From Treponema bryantii (lineage in GTDB: Bacteria > Spirochaetota > Spirochaetia > Treponematales > Treponemataceae): a DNA stretch of 39,048 nt. The position numbers and the translations under genes are program-made. The stretch lies in the NCBI GenBank assembly GCA_015061465.1, contig SUWN01000016.1, positions 1 through 39,048 of the forward strand. Direction: 5' to 3'. Shown here one piece after another: positions 34,408-39,048 of this stretch. The notes beneath the pieces are model-generated. The model was given only the letters and a program-made list of their open reading frames with translations, searched no databases and was not told the DNA's origin. How positions within the stretch are numbered: the stretch's first letter is position 1; each line of letters opens with the position of its first letter.

Positions 34408-34452
34408 TTTTTAAACTATTTTGCTCTTGAAATTTTGGAGAAGGAAAAATTA

Positions 34453-36138
34453 ATGAAAAGTGATAATGCAAAAAAAGGGATTGCTAGAGCCCCACATCGT
34501 TCTTTATTTTATGCAATGGGTTATACTGACGAAGAATTAGACAGACCTTTAGTTGGTGTTTGTTGTGCAAAAAATGAAATTATTCCCGGTCATATTGAAT
34601 TAGATAGAATTGCAGAAGCAGTAAAAGCCGGTATTAGAATGGCTGGCGGAACTCCAATCGAATTTCCTGCAATCGGAGTTTGTGACGGAATCGCAATGGG
34701 CCACGAAGGAATGAAATATTCACTTGTTACTCGAGAATTGATTGCAGACAGCATTGAATGTGTTACAAAAGCTCATCAAATTGACGCTTTAGTTATGATT
34801 CCAAACTGTGATAAAATTGTTCCGGGAATGTTGATGGCTGCCGCTCGCCTTGATTTACCAACTGTTTTTGTTAGTGGCGGACCAATGATGCCAGGTCATC
34901 TTCCAGGAATCGACAAATCAAATCCATATTCTGGTAGAAATCTTTCTTTAACAGATATGTTCGAAGCTGTTGGTGGTGTTTCAAGTGGAAAAATCACAGA
35001 AGCACAACTAAGAGAAATGGAAACTGTTGCTTGCCCAGGTTGTGGCGCTTGTTCGGGAATGTTTACTGCAAATTCAATGAATTGTTTGACAGAAGTTTTG
35101 GGTCTTGGTTTACCAGGTAACGGAACAATTCCAGCAGTTTCAGGAAAACGAATTGCATTGGCAAAACACGCTGGTATGAAAGTTATGGAACTTTACCAAA
35201 AAGGAATTACAGCGCGTTGCATGATGACTGAAGAAAATTTCAAAAATGCGTTAGCTGCTGATATGGCACTTGGTTGTTCAAGTAACACAATTTTGCACGT
35301 TCCAGCAATCGCACATGAAGCTGGCTTAAAAATCGATTTACAAATGATAAATGATATTTCAAACAAAACACCAAATCTTTGTCATTTAGCGCCAGCAGGA
35401 CACACTTTTATGAGCGAACTTGATGATGCAGGCGGCGTTCAAGGTGTTTTAAAAGAACTTTCTAAGAAAAATCTTATTAATACTTCTGTAATTACAGCTA
35501 CAGGAAAAACAATTGCCGAAAATATTCAAAATGTAATAAACCGAAATCCAGAAGTAATTCGTCCAATTGAAAATCCTTTTAGCGACAATGGTGGAATTGC
35601 TATTTTGTTCGGAAATCTTGCTCCAAACGGAACTGTTGTAAAACGTTCTGCTTGTGCAAAAGAATTGATGAAACACACTGGTCCAGCTCGTGTTTTTAAT
35701 GATGAATCACTTGCAATGGAAGCTGTTCAAAACCAACAAATTCATTCTGGAGATGTTGTTGTAATTCGTTATGAAGGTCCAAAAGGAGGACCTGGAATGA
35801 GAGAAATGCTCGCTGTTACTGCGGCTCTTGCAGGCCAAGGTTTGGATAAAGAAGTTGTTCTTATTACAGACGGACGCTTTAGTGGGGCAACTCGAGGCGC
35901 TTCTTTGGGACATTGTAGCCCAGAAGCCGCAGTTGGTGGTCCAATCGCTTTAATTCAAGAAGGCGATAAAATTACAATAGACATCAATGCTTATAAAATT
36001 ACACTTGAAGTAAACGACGAAGAACTTGCAAAAAGAAAATCTGAATGGTCTTGTCCAGAACCAAAAGTTACAACAGGATATTTGGCTCGTTATGCAAAAT
36101 TAGTTTCTAGCGCAGACAAAGGTGCCATTTTAGAATAG
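34453..36138 (+). CDS. ilvD: Dihydroxy-acid dehydratase
   Basis: Removes water from 2,3-dihydroxy-isovalerate and -methylvalerate, the third step of valine, isoleucine and leucine synthesis, using an iron-sulfur cluster. The cluster cysteines are visible in [14 protein letters not shown] and [20 protein letters not shown], and the active-site serine region in [19 protein letters not shown]. Length 561 is normal. The ATG at 34453 is preceded by GGAGAAGGA; the open frame extends 19 codons further upstream but through the leader. It stands apart from ilvBHC, and a folded GC-rich element precedes it. Oxygen sensitivity of the cluster suits an anaerobe. Confidence 0.96.
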   Translation: MKSDNAKKGIARAPHRSLFYAMGYTDEELDRPLVGVCCAKNEIIPGHIELDRIAEAVKAGIRMAGGTPIEFPAIGVCDGIAMGHEGMKYSLVTRELIADSIECVTKAHQIDALVMIPNCDKIVPGMLMAAARLDLPTVFVSGGPMMPGHLPGIDKSNPYSGRNLSLTDMFEAVGGVSSGKITEAQLREMETVACPGCGACSGMFTANSMNCLTEVLGLGLPGNGTIPAVSGKRIALAKHAGMKVMELYQKGITARCMMTEENFKNALAADMALGCSSNTILHVPAIAHEAGLKIDLQMINDISNKTPNLCHLAPAGHTFMSELDDAGGVQGVLKELSKKNLINTSVITATGKTIAENIQNVINRNPEVIRPIENPFSDNGGIAILFGNLAPNGTVVKRSACAKELMKHTGPARVFNDESLAMEAVQNQQIHSGDVVVIRYEGPKGGPGMREMLAVTAALAGQGLDKEVVLITDGRFSGATRGASLGHCSPEAAVGGPIALIQEGDKITIDINAYKITLEVNDEELAKRKSEWSCPEPKVTTGYLARYAKLVSSADKGAILE

Positions 36139-36211
36139 GAATAGACATATTTCTAAAATATAAGTAAAATACTTAAGTATAATTAAATTTATTAACGTAA
36201 AGGATTTTTTA

Positions 36212-37942
36212 ATGAAACAATTAATGCTTGGAAACGCAGCCGTTGCTCGCGGTTTGTACGAAGAAGGATGTTCCATTGTATCAAGTTATCCGGGAACTCC
36301 AAGTACTGAAATTACAGAAGAAACAGCAAAATTTAAAGAAATATATTGTGAATGGGCTCCAAATGAAAAAGTTGCCCTTGAATCTGCTTTTGGAGCAAGT
36401 TTAGCAGGAAAACGTGCCTTCTGCGGAATGAAACACGTTGGTCTAAACGTTGCCGCAGACCCACTTTTTACAATCGCATACACAGGTGTAAACGCAGGTT
36501 TAATCATCGGAGTTGCAGATGACCCAGGAATGCATTCATCACAAAATGAACAAGATTCCAGACATCACGCAATCGCTTCAAAAATTCCTATGATAGAACC
36601 AAGCGACAGTCAAGAAGCAAAAGATTTTGTAAAAATTGCATACGAACTTTCAGAAAAATTCGACACACCAGTTTTGTACAAAATGTGTACACGCGTTGCT
36701 CACTCACAAAGCGTTGTAGAAACAAAAGACAGAGTTGAGTTACCAACAAAAACTTACGAAAAAAATATTGCAAAATACGTAATGGCGCCTGCAAATGCAA
36801 TTCGTCGTCACCCTGTAGTTGAACAACGCCTCAAAGACATCGAAACTTGGTCAGAAACAAGCGGAATCAACAGAATAGAAATGGGCGGAACAGAAATCGG
36901 AATCATTACTTCTTCAACATGCTATCAATATGCAAAAGAAGTTTTTGGAGAAGAAGCAAGCATCTTAAAACTTGGAATGGTAAATCCACTTCCTTCAAAA
37001 ATGATAAAAGATTTTGCAAGCAAAGTAAAAAAACTTGTTGTAATTGAAGAACTTGATCCAATTATCGAAAATCATTGTAAATCTTTAGGATTGGATGTAC
37101 ACGGAAAAGATATGTTCCCAATTTGTGGAGAATTCAGCCAAAATTTGATTGCAAAAGCATTCGGAAAAGAAGTTCCATCTTGTACAAAATTGGAAGAAAA
37201 TATTCCTGTTCGTCCACCAATTATGTGTGCTGGTTGTCCACACCGAGGAATGTTCTACGCATTATCTAAATTAAAAGTTACAGTTCTTGGCGATATTGGA
37301 TGTTACACACTTGGTTCTGTTGCACCTTTAAGCGCAATGGATATGACTCTTTGTATGGGAGCTTCAATCAGCGGCTTACACGGATTCAATAAAGCATTGG
37401 GAAAAGACGCAGAAGCAAAAACAGTTGCAATCATTGGAGATTCAACATTCATGCACTCTGGAATGACAGGCCTTGCAACAGTAGCATACAACCAGTCAAA
37501 TTCTACAATCATAATTGTAGATAACTCAATCACAGGAATGACAGGTCACCAACAAAATCCTACAACAGGAAAAAATCTCTACGGTGAACCAGCAGGAAAA
37601 GTTGATTTAGAAGCATTAGTAAAAGCATTAGGAATAAACAGCGTAAAAGTTGTTGATCCATACAATATTGCAGAATGTGAACAAGTATTAAAAGAAGAAC
37701 TTGCAAAAGACGAACCAAGCGTAATTATCAGTCGCCGTCCATGTGCTTTATTAAAAGAAGTAAAACACGAAAAACCTCTCATCGTAAGCCAAGACAAATG
37801 TAAATCATGCAAAATGTGTATGAAAATCGGATGTCCAGCAATCAGCATGAAAGGTGGAAAAGCAAAAATCGACGAAACTCTCTGTGTAGGCTGCGGAGTT
37901 TGTACACAAATGTGTAAGTTTGACGCTATAAATAAAGCATAA
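36212..37942 (+). CDS. iorA: Indolepyruvate:ferredoxin oxidoreductase, alpha subunit
   Basis: Oxidatively decarboxylates aryl pyruvates (from aromatic amino acid transamination) to aryl-acetyl-CoA, reducing ferredoxin; the reverse direction can supply aromatic amino acids. Domain order fits the family: N-terminal pyrimidine-binding domain (EEGCSIVSSYPGTPSTEITE), a middle CoA-like domain, a TPP-binding domain (GDIGCYTLGSVAPL, IIGDSTFMHSGMTGL, IIIVDNSITGMTGHQ) and a C-terminal ferredoxin-like part with two cysteine clusters: CKSCKMCMKIGCP and CVGCGVCTQMC. Length 576 is typical. AAAGGA lies seven bases before the ATG; a TATAAT at 36178-36183 may be its -10. Strictly an enzyme of anaerobes. Confidence 0.95.
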   Translation: MKQLMLGNAAVARGLYEEGCSIVSSYPGTPSTEITEETAKFKEIYCEWAPNEKVALESAFGASLAGKRAFCGMKHVGLNVAADPLFTIAYTGVNAGLIIGVADDPGMHSSQNEQDSRHHAIASKIPMIEPSDSQEAKDFVKIAYELSEKFDTPVLYKMCTRVAHSQSVVETKDRVELPTKTYEKNIAKYVMAPANAIRRHPVVEQRLKDIETWSETSGINRIEMGGTEIGIITSSTCYQYAKEVFGEEASILKLGMVNPLPSKMIKDFASKVKKLVVIEELDPIIENHCKSLGLDVHGKDMFPICGEFSQNLIAKAFGKEVPSCTKLEENIPVRPPIMCAGCPHRGMFYALSKLKVTVLGDIGCYTLGSVAPLSAMDMTLCMGASISGLHGFNKALGKDAEAKTVAIIGDSTFMHSGMTGLATVAYNQSNSTIIIVDNSITGMTGHQQNPTTGKNLYGEPAGKVDLEALVKALGINSVKVVDPYNIAECEQVLKEELAKDEPSVIISRRPCALLKEVKHEKPLIVSQDKCKSCKMCMKIGCPAISMKGGKAKIDETLCVGCGVCTQMCKFDAINKA

Positions 37943-37956
37943 AAAGAGGAACAAAA

Positions 37957-38535
37957 ATGAGCGAAGTAAAAAATATAATGATAGTTGGTGTTGGCGGACA
38001 AGGCGCACTTCTTGCAAGCAAAACATTAGGACAAGTTCTTTTAGACTCAGGATTCGATGTAAAAGTAAGCGAAGTACACGGAATGAGCCAACGTGGTGGA
38101 AGCGTAGTAACATACGTTCGTTACGGAGAAAAAGTTTATTCACCAATCGTAGACAAAGGTCAAGCAGATTTTATCGTTTCATTTGAAATGCTAGAAGCTG
38201 CAAGATACACAGAATACTTAAAAACAGATGGGCAAATCGTTGTAAACACACAAAACATCGATCCAATGCCAGTAATCACGGGAGCCGCAGAATATCCAAC
38301 AAATCTTCAAGAAAAGATTCAAGCCGCAAACATAAAAATCGATGCCCTCGACTGTCTCACCCTCGCCGAACAAGCTGGAACTAGTAAAGCAGTAAACATC
38401 GTATTAATGGGCCGCCTTTCCAAATACATGGATTTTTCTGTAGAAACATGGCTCCAGGCAATCGAAAAATTAGTCAAACCACAATTCCTAGAAATAAACA
38501 AAAAAGCATTCCTTTTAGGACGTGGTGATAATTAA
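37957..38535 (+). CDS. iorB: Indolepyruvate:ferredoxin oxidoreductase, beta subunit
   Basis: The gamma-domain partner of IorA. The opening IMIVGVGGQGALLASKTLGQ and the later SEVHGMSQRGGSVVTYVRYG are characteristic of this 2-oxoacid oxidoreductase domain. The length (192) is as expected. GAGG lies eight bases before the ATG, 14 bases after the iorA stop, so the two are co-transcribed. A strong terminator follows. Confidence 0.95.
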   Translation: MSEVKNIMIVGVGGQGALLASKTLGQVLLDSGFDVKVSEVHGMSQRGGSVVTYVRYGEKVYSPIVDKGQADFIVSFEMLEAARYTEYLKTDGQIVVNTQNIDPMPVITGAAEYPTNLQEKIQAANIKIDALDCLTLAEQAGTSKAVNIVLMGRLSKYMDFSVETWLQAIEKLVKPQFLEINKKAFLLGRGDN

Positions 38536-38563
38536 TTCATCTTACACATATTAAATTATTAGT

Positions 38564-38601
38564 AAAATCCCATAAGAACTGAATCTTATGGGATTTTTTT
38601 T
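38564..38601 (+). terminator. Terminator of iorAB
   Basis: A perfect 14-base-pair stem (38564-38577 with 38584-38597) with a six-base loop runs into eight Ts (38594-38601). Confidence 0.93.
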
Positions 38602-38610
38602 ATACAAAAA

Positions 38611-38628
38611 TGTAAAGTCAACTTGACA
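38611..38628. promoter_or_regulatory. Operator-like palindrome O1 overlapping the -35
   Basis: TGTAAAG-TCAA-CTTGACA, an 18-base inverted repeat with one mismatch; its right arm contains the perfect -35 TTGACA (38623-38628) of the XRE gene promoter. The -10 is TATCAT (38646-38651) after 17 bases. Confidence 0.65.
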
Positions 38629-38657
38629 AATTAATTAATTCATTTTATCATGAGTAA

Positions 38658-38675
38658 TGTAAAGCAAACTTTACA
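38658..38675. promoter_or_regulatory. Operator-like palindrome O2 at the transcription start
   Basis: TGTAAAG-CAAA-CTTTACA, a perfect 18-base inverted repeat with the same arms as O1. It begins seven bases after the -10, that is, at the predicted start of transcription. The centres of O1 and O2 are 47 bases apart. Confidence 0.7.
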
Positions 38676-38699
38676 CTAAATACCAGCTGGAAAAAATGC

Positions 38700-38912
38700 A
38701 TGAAAAACAAAATTGAAGAATTAAGAAACACAAAAGGATTGACCCAAGAAGATTTTGCAAATCTAATGGAAGTAAGTAGACAAACAATTAGTTCACTTGA
38801 AAATGGAAAATATAATCCGTCAATTTTTTTGGCTTACAAAATAAGCAAGTTTTTTAATCTTAAAATTGAAGATGTTTTTATTTTTGAAGAAACGTCAAAT
38901 AAAAAAAATTAA
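38700..38912 (+). CDS. Small XRE-family transcriptional regulator
   Basis: A 70-residue protein that is essentially one helix-turn-helix domain of the Cro/CI type: IEELRNTKGLTQEDFANLME, recognition helix VSRQTISSLENGKYNPS, then LAYKISKFFNLKIEDVF. It resembles the YozG-type regulators that sit in front of small membrane-protein genes. Two matching palindromes flank its promoter, so self-repression is likely. A weak GGAAA lies upstream of the ATG. The next gene starts 16 bases after its stop. Confidence 0.88.
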   Translation: MKNKIEELRNTKGLTQEDFANLMEVSRQTISSLENGKYNPSIFLAYKISKFFNLKIEDVFIFEETSNKKN

Positions 38913-38928
38913 TAAGCGAGAAGAAAAT

Positions 38929-39048
38929 ATGAAATCAGACAAACAACAATTCATACTACACATAACAATAAATTTATCATTAATTCTTTTATTTGTTGGA
39001 ATTACAATTTCTCAAATAAACAAGCAAAATTTATCTTTATATGTTGGA
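38929..39048 (+). CDS. Membrane protein, N-terminal fragment (cut by window edge)
   Basis: Forty codons, open to the end of the window, starting at the ATG at 38929 after GAGAAG. A short polar start (MKSDKQQF) is followed by a hydrophobic segment (ITINLSLILLFVGITI), the likely first membrane span. Small multi-span membrane proteins commonly follow YozG-type regulators, so this is probably such a partner, co-regulated with it. Too little is visible to name the family. Confidence 0.65.
   Translation, partial: MKSDKQQFILHITINLSLILLFVGITISQINKQNLSLYVG

Noticed and set aside
1..39048. CRISPR array, prophage or restriction island
   Set aside because: No direct-repeat/spacer pattern, integrase, phage structural gene or methyltransferase other than RlmE was seen.

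Overview
The window is an AT-rich bacterial chromosome segment carrying 34 recognisable protein genes (two cut by the window edges) and one tRNA. The gene set suggests a host-associated, saccharolytic spirochaete of the Treponema type. The grounds are the AT-rich coding style, relaxed lipobox lipoproteins, a LacI-type sensor fused to GGDEF, a set of LysM/SLT/OmpA envelope proteins, and biosynthetic genes (pyr, ilvD) that pathogenic treponemes have lost. This placement is inference from gene content; no rRNA is present to confirm it.

Layout. 1-345: 3' end of an IS110-family element, the C-terminus of its transposase followed by a strongly folded non-coding tail. 385-3283 (-): pyrB-pyrI-pyrC, pyrimidine biosynthesis, with its own promoter. 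3359-7026 (-): a heterodimeric ABC exporter. 7134-9575 (+): rlmE, a LysM/M23 endopeptidase and a lipoprotein. 9673-10413: a folate enzyme diverging from tRNA-Asn. 10488-13825: mnmA (+), then argR and pgi (-). 14018-15992 (+): a PTS EIIA/PtsN-like protein, an unknown protein and a lytic transglycosylase. 16124-18649 (-) lon and 18699-20231 (-) gatB. 20357-23773 (-): yajC-secD-secF. 23861-26272 (-): a membrane protein and a TPR protein. 26377-30017 (+): an envelope operon (lipoprotein, MltD-like transglycosylase, OmpA-like protein). 30019-34257 (-): a LacI-sensor diguanylate cyclase and a PcrA/UvrD helicase. 34453-38535 (+): ilvD, iorA, iorB. 38700-39048 (+): a small XRE repressor and the start of a membrane protein.

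Themes. Much of the window is envelope biology: the Sec auxiliary complex, three peptidoglycan hydrolases, lipoproteins and an OmpA anchor. The rest is core metabolism and RNA modification. No intergenic stretch exceeds about 210 bases; the largest (178-384, 13826-14017, 34258-34452) hold the IS tail, two promoters, and a GC-rich folded element before ilvD.

The most interesting signals are (i) six genes without a Shine-Dalgarno sequence whose -10 box ends exactly 6 or 7 bases before the ATG, implying a class of leaderless mRNAs; (ii) the folded RNA-like tail behind the IS110 transposase, a candidate guide (bridge/seek) RNA; (iii) a GC-rich folded element in front of ilvD; (iv) paired operators at the promoter of the small repressor gene; and (v) an MnmA lacking its second catalytic cysteine.
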